Assembly (NCBI RefSeq): GCF_042186555.1
Contig: NC_133325.1
Coordinates: 90,486,982 to 90,550,981, forward strand
Direction: 5' to 3'
DNA from: Aquarana catesbeiana
Taxonomy: Eukaryota; Chordata; Amphibia; Anura; Ranidae
Length of the DNA: 64,000 bases
Translations under genes and position numbers: made by a program
In this document: positions 9,701 through 20,957 of the stretch, piece after piece
Numbering within the stretch: the stretch's first letter is position 1
Layout of the letters: the number at the start of each line of letters is the position of its first letter
The notes under the pieces: generated by a model
Seen by the model: the letters and a program-made list of their open reading frames with translations, nothing else
What the model was told of the DNA's origin: nothing
Databases searched by the model: none

Positions 9701-9990
9701 GGGTTGATTTACTAAAGGAAAATATACTGTGCACTTTGCAATATGCAGCTGCACTCTGCGAGAGCAGTTGCTCCAGAGCTTAGTAAATGAGGAAAGGCTC
9801 TGCTGAATTCCATCATCCAATCATATGCAAGCAAAAAGACTGTTTTTGAAATTTTCCTTGCATGTGATTGGGTATTCTTTGCAAAGTGAAGCTTTACCTC
9901 ATTTACTAAGCTCTGGAGCAACTGCACTATCAGAGTGCCACTGCACTTTGCAAAGTGCACAGTCTATTTGCCTTTAGTAAATCAACCCCT
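9701..9990. mobile_element. Palindromic MITE with GGGGTTGATTTACTAAAGG ends
   Basis: The left end GGGGTTGATTTACTAAAGG (about 9700) and the right end CCTTTAGTAAATCAACCCC (to about 9989) are inverted. The arms extend inward through GTGCACTTTGCAA, GCTCCAGAGCTTAGTAAATGAGG and the corresponding right-hand parts. It is non-coding. This type of end is one I associate with very abundant ranid MITEs. Confidence 0.85.
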
Positions 9991-10167
9991 AAAGGTCTGT
10001 TTGCTGACGGATGAGCCCCGCACCGCTGTACTGCTTTCAAAATGTGACAGCTGGTGCAGGAAGAAAAACCCCTGCCTGCTATCACAGAAAGGAGAGCTCT
10101 GGCAGGGGAAGGCGGGTGCATAGGAGCATGTTATGTAGACCCTAAATATGGGTGTAACATGTAACAG

Positions 10168-10455
10168 GCTGCTTAGACTCGGTTCACACTGCTGCGACGG
10201 CAAAGTCGTGCAACTTTGCCCTGCAACTTCATTTCGACTTGATCTGACTTGGATGCTATTTAGGAGCCTGTACAAGGGCTGAAATCACACCCAAGTCAGA
10301 CCAAAGTGGTGCAGGAACTATTCATAAAGTTGGAGTGACTTGTGTAGCTTCCGGTAAGACCACTCTCATAGGGAAACATTGAATTTGACATGTCATCTGC
10401 CTTGGGGTCTCACAAGTCGGATCCCATAATGCAGCAGTGTGAACCAGGCCTAAAG
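10168..10455. mobile_element. MITE with GGTTCACACTGCTGC ends
   Basis: The left block GGTTCACACTGCTGC (about 10177) matches, inverted, GCAGCAGTGTGAACC (about 10432-10446). The interior has AAGTCG/TGACTT motifs. Non-coding. Similar relatives sharing the AAGTCGCAT motif and TTCACAC ends occur just downstream (from about 10470) and at 43600-43915. Confidence 0.75.
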
Positions 10456-10464
10456 ATGAACTTA

Positions 10465-11050
10465 TCCTTTAGCTCCATTCACACGTGAGTGATTTGTCAT
10501 GGGACTTTGGACACGAAAGTCGCATGACAAGTCGCACCCCATGTTTTTCAATAACTACTGTTCAAATATGTGCAATTTAAAATGCAGCAACTTTAAAAAG
10601 GTTCCTGCACTACTTTGGTCTGACTTTCATGTCACACCTGAATGTTATATATGCGAAAGTTGTGCAACAGTTGCCCGTTATCATTGGTCAAAGTCGCATC
10701 TAAGTCGCACCCCTCCAAAGTTGCAGCAGAGTGCACTTTTTTGGTTATCCCCACTTGCTAATTTAATAAAAATCCTTGTCGAAAGGCATGTGATTCAGGT
10801 CTGGCAGGCAGCCAGAGTGGGGGTTATATTTTTTGTTACGGAGGTTATCTATTCTGGAAGTCCTTGGAAACTTCTGACTTTGTTACTGCAAGTCTATGAC
10901 CTCATGAGTCTTTTCTGAGTTATTGTATATTTCAGTATATTGTGACTGCTCAGCTGTGTCTAAACTGCCTTACCTTTGGTAATTATTTCTGTGCATAGAG
11001 TTTGTAAACCCTTGTCTCTCGCTAAATAAAGAATTAAAAAAAAAAAGAAT
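10465..11050. mobile_element. MITE relative followed by a poly-A-tailed fragment
   Basis: About 10470-10740 carries the CATTCACACG end and repeated AAGTCGCAT motifs of the preceding MITE family. From about 10745 a different sequence runs to GCTAAATAAAGAATTAAAAAAAA near 11045: AATAAA, then an A-run, which looks like the 3' end of a retroposed transcript or LINE. No protein similarity was recognised in it. Confidence 0.45.
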
Positions 11051-12180
11051 ACGTATTGGAATGCTTGAAAAAAGTTTTTTTGTTTTTAATGTAATCCAGA
11101 GTTTAGTATCACTTTAAACTGTATGTAAACTCTCAGACGGAGCGGAATCCATCAAGCGGATCCGCCTGCTCAGCTGGGGGGTGGGATGCACTGCCTACCA
11201 CAGGATGGTGCCCTGTAATAGCCAATCTTACTGGGCAAGTGCAAAGGGCACCATCTTGTGGAAGGAAGCACACTCACTGTGTTCACATTAGCTTAATTTT
11301 CAATTAATCACAAAATTAAAAAACAAACAATCAACTGAAAAATTACCAGCCTTGAAAACACTGACTTTTCTTTAGGCTAGGTTCACATCTAAGCGGGTGT
11401 GAGAAGGTGTGTAAATTGCACACCTTCCTGCACCGGCAGAAAAAAAACACACTACTGCTTAGGAGATTTGCGGCGGTACACTACAACGCAGGAAACCCTC
11501 AATCCACGAACGTTTCATGCACCTCATTCATATCGCACCCCCCTTGCAGTGGGTGTCAGTGCTATCTTAACGACACCCCAAATAAAGGTTGCAAAACAGT
11601 GTGTTTGCCTGCACCAGATCAATTTCACAAAACGACCATGCGAACCGGTTGCAGTGCGTTTCCATGACTTTGGTGCAATTTAAGCCTATTCAAAATGAAT
11701 GGGCTTTGATTGCACTGCAATCAACACAGTAAGCCTGGTTTTACACTATAGTTTGCATGTAAATCGCACAGGAACTGCACCGCGTTCCTGTGCAATTCAC
11801 ATGTGATTCTGTGTGGTGTGATTTGAGCCCATTTTGAATGGGCTGAATCGCACCAAAGAAGTACAGGCACCTTTTTTTTTTAAAAGCAACCATGCGGTCT
11901 GGTTCAGACAAACACTGCGTTTGTGACATTATTTTGGGGAGTTGTTAACTTTGAGTTGACACCTGCAGCAGATCAAAAACACAGTGTGATTGCAATGCAG
12001 TGCGGAAACGCACTGGGAGCACAGCGCTTTCTGTACCACATATGTATGGACCAGGGGTAAAACAGGGCCAAGGCATGCCACTGAGGGCAGCAGAAAGTCC
12101 AGCCTGGCTCTGGCATTGGCAGACATGTTGTGGTGCCAACTACTGAATCAGTAAGCCGGTGAGCACCACAACAAGCTTGC
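11051..12180. repeat. Cluster of related non-coding MITE-like repeats
   Basis: Two adjacent blocks begin with AGGCTAGGTTCACATCT (about 11373) and AAGCCTGGTTTTACACTATAG (about 11731). They share internal motifs about hexagonal CGC/GCG palindromes, GCATGTAAATCGCACAGGAA and GATTTGAGCCCATT. A related block is at about 22180-22420. Short frames on both strands are incidental. No host gene seen. Confidence 0.5.
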
Positions 12181-12790
12181 CAGTGCCAGGCTGGACTGTC
12201 AGTAACACAAGCAATAGAAAACTCAGCTTAGCCTCAATCAACTGTCAGTAATACAAGCAATGCAAAATTTAGCCCAGCCAGCCTCAATCACATGCTTTGT
12301 CAGTTGCCACACAGAATCACAGACAGTCTCTCACTGACTCACGATTACCTAGTATGAACAGCAGAATGCCAGCAGCAGCACAGCAGTGGGAGCAGTGGTA
12401 AGTCTGAGGACACTCTCTGAGACTAGGCCAGAAGAGAAAGAAGGACATACCTGGACAGGACAGCAGCAGTTCATCCATGTGGGGGGCCGGCGGCTACACA
12501 GCACTTCACAAGCACTCTGCGCTCCAGGGCCCAGGCAAAGCTCCTCTCCCAAGCCCAAGGTGGGAGTGGGAATACATGGTGTGCAGTGGGCAGGACTACA
12601 CGCACCGCCGCCTCCCACTGTGCTGCCTGGTGATAGATCTGTCAGCCTTCAGCCCGAGCCTGATAAACCGGCCTGCCAGTGTACCACAACATGCGTGCGG
12701 ATATGCCAAATGATCTATTACACTTGCTGCAGCGGCATTATTACACTCTGTGTACCACTGACTGCGGTGCTGCTTGTCGCTGGTGCCGTG
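12181..12790. other. Non-coding stretch, weak tandem similarity
   Basis: The motif CTGTCAGTAA-ACAAGCAAT occurs twice near 12190-12260. A 203-residue plus-strand frame (12386-12997) crosses this block and the next repeat, but it is low-complexity and has no recognisable domain, so it is not called. Confidence 0.4.
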
Positions 12791-12793
12791 TGC

Positions 12794-13060
12794 GCAGAGG
12801 CGTATCTAGTGAAAATGGCGCCTATGGCAAGACCTGAAACTGCGCCCCTGTCCAGCACCCAAAAATTTGGTAACATCAGCACCCATAAATACAGTAACAT
12901 CAGCACCCATAAATACAGTAACATCAGCACCCATAAATGCGGCCTTACCAGCACCCAAAAATGCTGTGCCACCGCCTCTGACACTGTACAGAGGTAGAAA
13001 GGGAGTAGAATCACCAGCGACCGGGTGCTCTAGGCTGCCTAGTTTGCCTAGTGGTAGTGC
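12794..13060. repeat. Repeat fragment with 24-bp tandem core
   Basis: It begins with CAGAGGCGTATCTAG, resembling the end of a hAT-type MITE. It contains three or four copies of a 24-bp unit (GTAACATCAGCACCCATAAA plus TACA) at about 12870-12945, then degenerate GCACCCAAAAATGC copies. The opposite end could not be placed with certainty. Confidence 0.5.
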
Positions 13061-14402
13061 CGGCCCAGTCTGCTTGGCACACACGCAGAATCGCCCATGA
13101 TGACTTTAAGACCCCTTTCACACTGGAGGCATTTTTCAGGTGCTACAGCGCTAAAAATAGCGCCAGCATAGCGCCTGAAAAAAGCCTCAGCTACAAACCC
13201 AGTGTGAAAGCCTGAGTGCTTTCACACTGAGGGCGCTGCGCTGGCAGGATGTCACAAAAAGTCCTGCCAGCAGCTTCTTTGCAGCGGTGGAGGAGCGGTG
13301 AATACACCTCTCCTCCACCGCTCCTGCCCATTGAAAACAATGGGGCAGTGCTGCCATACCGCCGGCAAAGCGCTGCTGCAGCGGCATTTTGTGGATTTAA
13401 CCCTTTTTTTGCCCGCTAGCTAGGGTGACCACATTTCCAAACTGCCATTCAGGGACACCCCCCCCCCCCACCCCCTGCACCCACACCTGCCCAATTTAAA
13501 AAAAAAAAAAAAGCAAACAGTGGTAACCACTCCTGCAAGCCACATCTTCTTCTAGCGGTGAAGGAGCGGGTGTATACACCGCTCCTAAACCGCTCCTGCC
13601 CATTGATCTGAATGGGAACCGCCGGAAAAGCACCGCTGAGGCACTCAGTCGGGCGGCTACCCATGCATATCCATCGGCTGGTGGCTCCCTGTCCAGAAGA
13701 CATCTTTCTGTCTAAATTACAATTCCCCTCCACAAAACTAAAATCGGGTTGCTACAGGTTACGGTGCACTGTGCAGTGCTCTGACAGGCAAACAATAATA
13801 TGTAGAGAGCATTATTCCATAACAACCAATCAGGAACCATCTTCCCCTCCCCTGACTCTGGTATTGAGTAATTGGGTTGCTATGGGTGACCTCACATCAC
13901 CATGGTATCAGAACAGGAAGTGATGTTGTCACTGACAGCTACCAGGCAACTTTCATCTCCATAAAAGTGAGGCCATGACACATGTTGCTATGGATACTAT
14001 TGACACTCTGTGTCTCAGTTTTTAGAAGTGAACGGCGGTGAGTGTGACACCTACAACACCAACCTGGTAAGGGCCCCCGCAGCTGACTGCTCCCCCAGAG
14101 AGTGTAAAGAGGTACCTGTACTGTGATCATGGCAGCCACCTAGCTGGTACTGTATTGGTCTGGCTGGTATATATGGGACCTGTTGGCCATGTTACTAATA
14201 GGATAGAGATCTCAAGAGTGGGATTTTTTTGCCTGCAAAGAGACACACAGGGGCCACCATTGGTAAAAATACCAGTTCCCTGGCTGTTTTTGGCTTCAAT
14301 ACTCAGTCACTGCCCTAGAACAAGCATGCAGCAAGTGAAGTCAAAACATATAACTCCATATGTGTATAAAATATACAAATATAAATATATAAGGGGGCTC
14401 AC

Positions 14403-14622
14403 TGGCGCTGACGTTCCTGTTCACGGCCCGTGAGACGTTCCAGAGCTTCTCTAGCACGACGTCCGCTTCGGATTGGTCGCCTCCAGCAGAGCCCTCCAGC
14501 CATTGGAATAAGGGGGCCCCAGAGAAGCTGTACAGCACCAGGCAGGTGATCAGGCAGAGGTGAGGGAAGAGGGTCCAGAAGAGGTGGTCACATCTCCGCC
14601 GGCAGCGACTCTTCTGGGACAT
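14403..14622 (-). pseudogene. Two-pore-domain K+ channel first exon (KCNK18/TRESK-like), captured fragment
   Basis: The minus strand from ATG (14622-14620) encodes 73 residues plus one base and then a consensus donor: GCCA|GTGAGC, with GT at 14402-14401. A basic N-terminus (KSRCRRRC) is followed by one hydrophobic segment of TM1 type (LFPHLCLITCLVLYSFSGA), then LFQWLEGS, and an extracellular part with two N-glycosylation sequons (NVS at residues 62-64 and 70-72). The pattern GA-x-x-F-x-x-x-E after TM1 is characteristic of K2P channels. The LFP-x-LC start of TM1 is closest, in my memory of the family, to TRESK. Pore loop and later segments are absent, so it cannot make a channel alone. No stop interrupts the exon, suggesting recent capture. 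If the hAT boundaries were wrong, it could instead be exon 1 of a resident gene. Confidence 0.6.
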
Positions 14623-14639
14623 GATGCAGCAGAGAGGAT

Positions 14640-15135
14640 CAAGAGAGGAATGACAGTTAGGCTAAGAGTAGATCATCAGCAGGAAACCCCCCCTCCTCCG
14701 CTGCTCATCCACTCTGTATAGTGTAGCTCCCAGTGGGGACACACCAGCGTTAACGGCTCCATTACTGTCTATTGATCCGCAGAGTGTAAAGAGCACCGGC
14801 GGCGGAGGAAGGGGGCTCGGGTTGCGGCCCTCATGGGCGGGAGGAGGCGCAGGAGGAGAGAAGCCGGCTGCTGGCAATGGCAATGCGCTGCAGGCAGCAG
14901 GAGTAGTCGGCCCCGGGACTGGCACTGCAGAATGGATTGTCAGGACTCAGGAGGAGGAGATAACAGAAGACGCTCTGGCTGCTCTCTCTCTCTGTTGCTG
15001 CGGCTGGAGGCGGAGAAGGAGAGCAGGTGGGTGGACTCCGAGCGCTGCTCAGCGCAGGGCAGCTCTGGGTGAGCCTCGCTCAGCCGACGTCACTGGTTGC
15101 TAGACACGAGGCGGGGCGGCCCTAGCAACCAGTTC
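14640..15135 (-). promoter_or_regulatory. GC-rich promoter-like block upstream of the captured exon
   Basis: A CpG- and GGCGG-rich block lies 5' of the channel ATG on the minus strand. It contains a CRE-like site (GTGACGTC read on minus, 15086-15093), a GC box (GGCGGGGCGG, about 15111-15120) and a perfect 12-bp inverted pair, ACTGGTTGCTAG (15092-15103) and CTAGCAACCAGT (15122-15133), resembling X-box half-sites. This is the expected look of a vertebrate CpG-island promoter with 5' UTR. Activity is unproven, and it lies wholly inside the transposon. Confidence 0.45.
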
Positions 15136-15459
15136 GGCAATGTTTATCAGGGTGGCGGTGTGTTTTATTTTTTCATTCCGGGACACTGTATTGTCCCGGA
15201 ATGAAGGTGCTCGGGACACGGGACACAAATATAAATTAAGGGACAATCCCGGGCAATCCGGGACACGTGGGCACCCTACCGCTAGCGGGGGTTAAACCGC
15301 CCCCGCTAGCAGCCGAATAGCGCTGCTAAAACAACGGTAAAGCGGCGCTACAATAGCGCTGCTTTACCGCTGACGCCCGGGGCGGCTCAGTGTGAAAGGG
15401 GTCTAAGTCATCATCATGTGCGTGTGTGTGTGTGTATGCCAGGCCCAAGCAGAAGCAAG

Positions 15460-15652
15460 TAGCCAATCAAATATAGTGCTCAATATGGATTAAATAAATA
15501 TGCTTAGCCATTGATATCATAAATAAAGTGTAATAAAGTGATTTGTGCAAAAGCAGGTACTACTAACACAAATCACTTTTTTACACTTTATGATATCTAT
15601 GGCTAAGCATATTTATTTAATCCAAATTGTTTGAGCACTATATTTGATTGCT
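15460..15652. mobile_element. Near-perfect hairpin MITE
   Basis: The left arm (about 15460-15548) contains CAATCAAATATAGTGCTCAA, ATTAAATAAATATGCTTAGCC and AAAGTGATTTGTG. The right arm (about 15570-15652) carries the reverse complements in mirrored order. Spacer about 20 bp. Non-coding. Confidence 0.8.
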
Positions 15653-15827
15653 TGCTTTGAAGTTGGTGCTGGTTACTGGTACACATGCACAAGATGATCA
15701 ATATCATGGTGACAGGTGCTGTACAGTACTAGTACCTGCTGCTGCTGCCTGGGGGGGGGTTCAATTGGTTTTCTACTCTGATGTCTCTTTCTTCTCCTGG
15801 TCGCCAGCCTCCATGTTCCCCTATAGA

Positions 15828-18446
15828 CAGGCCCAGATTAAGAGCATCATGGGCCTGGTGCTAAGGATGTTGGTGGGCCTTTTTATGAAAATAAATAAAA
15901 TGAAAACGCAAAAATTTTTTGTTAAATTTAAATTAAAGAGAGAGAGGGGGGGTGAGAGAGAGAGAGAGAGAGAGAAAAAGGGGAATAGAGAGAGGGTGAA
16001 AGAGAGAGAGGGTGGTAGGGGGTGAAGGGGGTGAGTGAGAGAACAGGGTGAAAGAGAGGGGATGAGAGAGAGAGGGGGGTGGGAGTGAGGGGGTGAGTCT
16101 GTGGGGGGCACAGCATAGTACATTACACGGGGGGGGGGGGTATAGCACAGTACATCACATGGTTGGCACAACACATTACATGGTGGATACATGGATACAG
16201 CACATTTAATGGTGGGCACAGCACATTACGCGGTTGGCACTGCCCAATACAGCACATTACAAGGTAGGCACAGTACATTATATGGTGGGCACAGCACATG
16301 ACATGGTTGGTACTGCACAACACAACACATTGCATGGTGGGCACAGCGCATGCACACAGTGGGCACAGGACCTTATATGGTGGGCACAGCACATGACATG
16401 GCAGGCACAGCTGAGCACATTACATGGTGGGCACTGGACATTACAAGTGGGCACTGCACAGAACATTATATGGTGGGCACAACACATTATATAGTGGGTA
16501 CTGCACATAGCATGGTGGGCACTGCACAGCACATGACAAGGTGGGCACTGCATGACACAGCACAGCACATTACATTGTGAGCACAGCACATTAAATGGTG
16601 GACACTGCATATGACATGATGAGCCCTGCACACCACATTCCATTGTGGGTACTGCACGGCACATGCCATGGTAGACAATGTACAGCACATTACATGGTGA
16701 GTACAGCATATTACATGGTAGGCACTGCATGGTGCAGCACATGACATGGTGGGCACAACACAGCACATGACATGGTGAGCACTGCACAGCAATTTACATG
16801 ATGGGCACTGCACATGACATGGTGGGCACTGCATGACACAGCACATTACATGGTGGGTACAGCGCATTACATGGTGGGCACTGCATGGCACAGCACATGA
16901 CGTGGTGGGCACAGCGCATTACATGGTGGGCACTGAATGGCACATAAGATTACATGGTGGGCACAACACATTACATGGTGGGCACTGCATGGCATAGCAC
17001 GTTTCATGGTGGGAAATGCAACTGCACATTACATGTTAGGAACTGCACATGACATGGTGGGCACTGTTGAACAGCACAGCACATTACACAGTGGGAACAA
17101 CACACTACATGCTGGGCACAACACATGGCAGGGTGGGCACAGCATAGCACATGACATGGTGGGAAGTGCACATGACATGGTGGGCGCTGCACATTACACG
17201 GTGGGCACTGCACATTACACGGTGGGCACTGCACATTACATGGTGGGATCACTGTATGGCACAGCACATGACATGGTGGACACGGCAAATTACATAGCGG
17301 GCATTGCAAGGCACAGCCATGACATGGTGGGCATTGCACATGACATGGTTGGCACTGGATGGCACATCACATGACATGGTGGGCACTGCACATTACATGG
17401 TGGGCAATGCAAGGCACAGCACATGACATGGTGGGCACTGCAAGGCACAGCATGACATAGTGGGCACTGAACATCACATGAAGGGCAATGCAATGCACAG
17501 CACATGACATGGTCAGCACAGCGCATTACATGGTGGGCACTGCAATGTACAGCAAATGACATACTGGACACAGCACATTACATGGGGGGCACTGCAAGGC
17601 ACATGACATGACATGGTGGGCACAGCACATTACATGGGGGGCACTGCAAGGCACATGACATGACATGGTGGGCACAGCACATTACATGGGGGCACTGCAA
17701 GGCACATGACATGGTGGGCACAGCACTTTACATAGTGGGCACTGCAATGCACATGACAGGACATGGTGGGCACAGCACATTACATGGGGGCACTGCAAGG
17801 CACATGACATGGTGGGCACAGCACATTACATGGGGGCACTGCAAGGCACATGTCATGGTGGGCACAGCACATTACATGGGGGCACTGCAAGGCACATGAC
17901 ATGACATGGTGGGCACAGCACATTACATGGGGGGGCACTGCAATGCACATGACATGGTGGGCACAGCACTTTACATAGTGGGCACTGCAATGCACATGAC
18001 AGGACATGGTGGGCACAGCACATTACATAGTGGGCACTGCAATGCACATGACATGGTGGGCACTGGGCACAAGAGAGCACATTACATGGGGGAAGCAGCA
18101 GTCTGTCCCCTAGCACAATAATTACACAACATCCCCCTAACAAATGTACTGACCTTATCATAACAGTATGGGAGATGTCCTTCCTCCCGGGCTCCTGCTG
18201 GTTAGGACATCAGCGCCCCTCCCCCAGACATGGAGGATCTGTGTGAGTGAACAGATCCTGTGATAGGAGTCAGGCATCGGCAGAGACAGGACTTGGCTGC
18301 ACTGACTTGTCTCCTCCATGTGTGCACAGAGGGCTCCTCTTCCTTCAGGAAGGCACACAGGAATTGACAAGCCACTTCCATGGGCCTATATTGAGGGAGG
18401 GGCCTGGAGCTGCAGCTCCACCAGCCCCTATGTTAATCCGGCCCTG
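15828..18446. mobile_element. Non-autonomous hAT with internal minisatellite, copy A
   Basis: The left end CAGGCCCAGATTAA (15828) and the right end TTAATCCGGCCCTG (to 18446) are inverted. The element is 2619 bp. It is near-identical along its length to 36474-39349, differing mainly in the GA run and in the number of minisatellite units. After the end come about 100 bp of linker, a GA-rich microsatellite (about 15945-16090), the minisatellite, then about 340 bp with a CCTCCATGT-type unique tail. It encodes no transposase. Unlike copy B, no matching 8-bp duplication is visible: CCTATAGA lies before and ATCCAGAT after, the right flank being an L1 fragment. Rearrangement after insertion is likely. 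Confidence 0.85.
16120..18090. repeat. GGTGGGCACAGCACATTACAT minisatellite inside hAT copy A
   Basis: Tandem units of roughly 22-28 bp and their dimers are built from CATGGTGGGCAC, AGCACATTACATGG, TGCACAGCACATGACA and related variants. The left half is diverged. The right half (about 17560-18060) is more uniform, with units of TGGGGGCACTGCAAGGCACA. The antisense Cys/His-rich frames through this region are repeat artefacts. Confidence 0.9.
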
Positions 18447-20318
18447 ATCCAGATCCATAGACACCTGCCAAAATACCTAGAGTCCAACGTACACCTGGTC
18501 CTTCAGAGGTTTATGCAGAAGAGCTCTGTCTGGAAGAACCTACCACTCACCCCTGTAGGCCGAGTTAATTTAATTAAAATGTCCTTCCTCCCTAAGTTTC
18601 TGTACATATTCAGAAACACCCCTATTAGTATACCTAACTCCTTCTTCACGAAACTAGAACAAATGATCAGTTCATTTATATGGCAGGGGTCGGTACCGAG
18701 AGTAGCTAGGTCCACACTTCAGCTCGCACTTTCAGAAGGCGGCCTCGCCCTCCCCAACTTTAGGAAATACTATCGGGCTGCGGTCCTGGTGTCAGTGAGG
18801 TGGTGGTTCACACAGGATCAATCCAACCCCTCGGTCAACCTAGAGGCAGCTATAGTGGGTTCCAATTCTGAACTAAGCAATCTAGTTTACAGAGGGCCTA
18901 GATCCACCGCACAAATCACCACCCTCATGAGGACCACGGTAGGGGTGTGGAAACAAGTCTCAAAGCATCTAGAGGAGCCGCAGACGTTCTCTCCCCATAT
19001 AACCCTATGGGGCATTCTGTCAATGTCCCATTTGCGGACAGTACCTGACCCGCAGGAGTGGGGCAGATACGGAGTGAGAACACTGAGAGATGTCATGCCC
19101 GAGGGAGGTCTGCTCTCCTTTGGAGGGCTGAAGGGTAAATTTGGGCTTCCCTCCTGGATGTATTTTAGGTTCCTACAGCTAAGACAGGCCCTTAGGGCAC
19201 AGTTCCCCGATTCTACTAAGGTTGAACCCCACTCGGTGGAGAGGCTGCTTACATCCCGCATCATAGATAGAACATTATCTTCCGTCTATCTCCGACTTAC
19301 ATGCGCAGGAGGCTCTGGGGCTACTAGGGCCTTCTCAGCCTGGCAACGTGACCTTCCGACACTGACTGAGGAGGACTGGTTTGAGGGCCTACAACAGTTT
19401 ATCCCTCTTATGATTTCTGCAAAGGACAGATTTATACAGTTAAAATTTCTCCACAGGGTGCACTACATACCTCAAAAGCTGGCATTAATGTTTCATACCC
19501 CTGATGATAAATTTCCTAAATGTAATAGAGACGTTGGCAACTACATACATATGGTATGGCTTTGCCCATGAGTGCAAGAGTTTTGGCAGGCAGTGGCTGC
19601 TGACATGTCTTCGATTAGTAGAATATCTGTCGGGCTTGATCCCCTGGTTCTATTGCTGGGTATCACAATTTGCCCACAACCACCCACAAAAAACTTTTTA
19701 TCTTTTATGCTGCATTTTATGCCAGGAAAACAATATTACTCCAATGGAAGGTGACAGAGCCACCTCGGGCCTCCACTTAGAGGGAATTGGTGAACGCTGC
19801 CCTCTCTCTTTATAAGCTGACATACATGGGCCGTAATTGTCCCAAGAAATTTCATAAAATTTGGGTGGCATGGGCAGAGGCCAGACATCTCACGGTGTAG
19901 CTCTACGTGGGGGGCCCCAACTTTCCACTTCCTTCCCTAACCCTCTTGGGGATCCTCCTGGTCCCCCTTGCCCAGTAGCACCAGATAGTGTCGTTTTTCA
20001 TTCCCCCCCCCCCCATTGACTGCATTAACTGCTTCCATCATCTGCGTTCCTTGACGTTGCCAATTATGTACTATCTAGTATACCAAATGACAAGATTTAC
20101 ACAGGGTTAACCTCGGATGTCACTCTGTCCCCAAGCCCTTCTGGGGTATAATCTTGATGTATTATGCTTATTGGATGCACCTTGTTCTTTTTTTTTGTTT
20201 TGTTACATGACCCTTCTGGGATGTTGCATTGTTTTTTTGTTTATTGCTGTAACACCTGCTATGCTTAACGTAACTGATTGAATATCTCAATAAATATTCC
20301 TTCTGTTAAAAAAAAAAA
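18447..20318 (+). pseudogene. L1/Tx1-like LINE 3' fragment with poly-A tail
   Basis: It is open from the left junction to TGA at 19569-19571, and the frame continues beyond (VQEFWQAVAADM). The translation carries TPVGRVNLIKMSFLPKFLYI, GGLALPNFRKYYRAAVLV, HSVERLLTSRIIDRT and the terminal C-P-KKFHKIW-type motif near 19830, i.e. the C-terminal third of ORF2 beyond the reverse transcriptase palm. The 3' UTR ends in AATAAATATTCC and an A-run at about 20307-20318. 5'-truncated and dead. The junction at 18447 directly abuts the hAT end. Confidence 0.85.
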
Positions 20319-20570
20319 TCTATCCAAACAAGAGTCTAGTAGACATCCCGGGTATGATAAAGTTTGAAACACAAAATCATAAATTATAATATAATAAATA
20401 ACTATAAATAATTAAAACAAATAATAATTTAATAATAATAAAATGTATTCAATAATGTAATCAAATCAAAAACACTGAAATTTACTTTATTCTGCAAGTG
20501 TTCTTATTTATTATCACTGTTTTCTAGCTGGCCTAAACCTGCTTTTGACATAAAGGGACACTGTTTGGTT
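20319..20570. other. AT-rich spacer
   Basis: AT-rich, with AATAATAAT-type simple sequence near 20385-20460. No coding or transposon end recognised. Confidence 0.4.
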
Positions 20571-20578
20571 GCTATGGA

Positions 20579-20949
20579 CATACCACCCAACTATCCCTGA
20601 TTTCGAGGGACTGTCCCTGATTTGGAACAAAGTCCCTCTGTCCCTCATTCCTTCTCATTTGTCCCTCATTTTGGTATAATCTATATAGATGTATATAAAA
20701 TGCACTATTTATCTTTCAAAAAGTGTTTCTTGGTGCCAAATTTTTCATCCAATCACTAAATTGCTGCATTTGCACACTTCAAAATCCATTATACATCAAT
20801 AGTGGTAAAAATAAAGCACTTGTGGGTTTAACTAATACATTTTTTGTATAATTCTCCTTTAAGGGGGCATGACAGGGGATGTGTCCTATACCTACATACA
20901 TTTGCTAATAGGTGTCCCTTGCTCCCATCTCAAAAAGTTGGGAGGTATG
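20579..20949. mobile_element. hAT-type MITE with CATACCTCCCAACT ends, copy 1
   Basis: The left end CATACCACCCAACT (20579) and the right end AGTTGGGAGGTATG (to 20949) are inverted. They are flanked by GCTATGGA (20571-20578) and GCTATAGA (20950-20957), 7 of 8 matching. The interior begins with CCCTGATTTCGAGGGACTGT and contains TCTATATAGATGTATATAAAA. About 371 bp. A second full copy is at 42970-43341, and a solitary similar end is at 51124. Confidence 0.85.
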
Positions 20950-20957
20950 GCTATAGA

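Larger units (their letters stand above)
13421..15278. mobile_element. hAT-type element carrying a host gene fragment
   Basis: The ends are TAGGGTGACCACATTTCC at 13421 and the inverted GGACACGTGGGCACCCTA ending at 15278, with 15 of 18 positions matching. A perfect 8-bp duplication, CCGCTAGC, flanks it at 13413-13420 and 15279-15286. An 8-bp duplication points to hAT-type transposition. There is no transposase. The subterminal parts carry GGGACA/TGTCCC repeats. The interior holds a potassium-channel exon on the minus strand (14403-14622), presumed intron sequence to its left and a GC-rich promoter-like block to its right. The structure matches a gene-capturing (Pack-type) non-autonomous transposon. 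That interpretation is inference; the ends and the duplication are seen directly. Confidence 0.8.
13107..15406. mobile_element. MITE with AGACCCCTTTCACACTG ends, split by a later insertion
   Basis: The left end AAGACCCCTTTCACACTG (13108 on) and the right end CAGTGTGAAAGGGGTCTAA (to 15406) are inverted copies. The interior arms carry AGCGCTGC/GCAGCGCT and TACCGC motifs. The two halves (13107-13420 and 15279-15406) become continuous if the 13421-15278 element and one copy of its 8-bp duplication are removed. The MITE was therefore present first. Same end-type as the elements at 31297-31674 and about 58486. Confidence 0.75.

Noticed and set aside
12386..12997. 203-residue plus-strand frame with a Cys-rich hydrophobic stretch
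   Set aside because: It crosses a MITE end and a 24-bp tandem repeat, has no recognised domain, and lies in repeat-dense DNA.
14822..15103. Plus-strand Gly/Arg-rich frames
   Set aside because: They lie opposite the GC-rich promoter-like block of the captured channel exon; no similarity and no start context.
16278..18161. Cys/His-rich antisense frames (CPPCHVLCCAHHVMCC-like), also present at 36964-39064
   Set aside because: They look zinc-finger-like but arise from the GGTGGGCACAGCACATTACAT minisatellite in several frames at once. Their presence in both hAT copies reflects duplication of the element, not selection.
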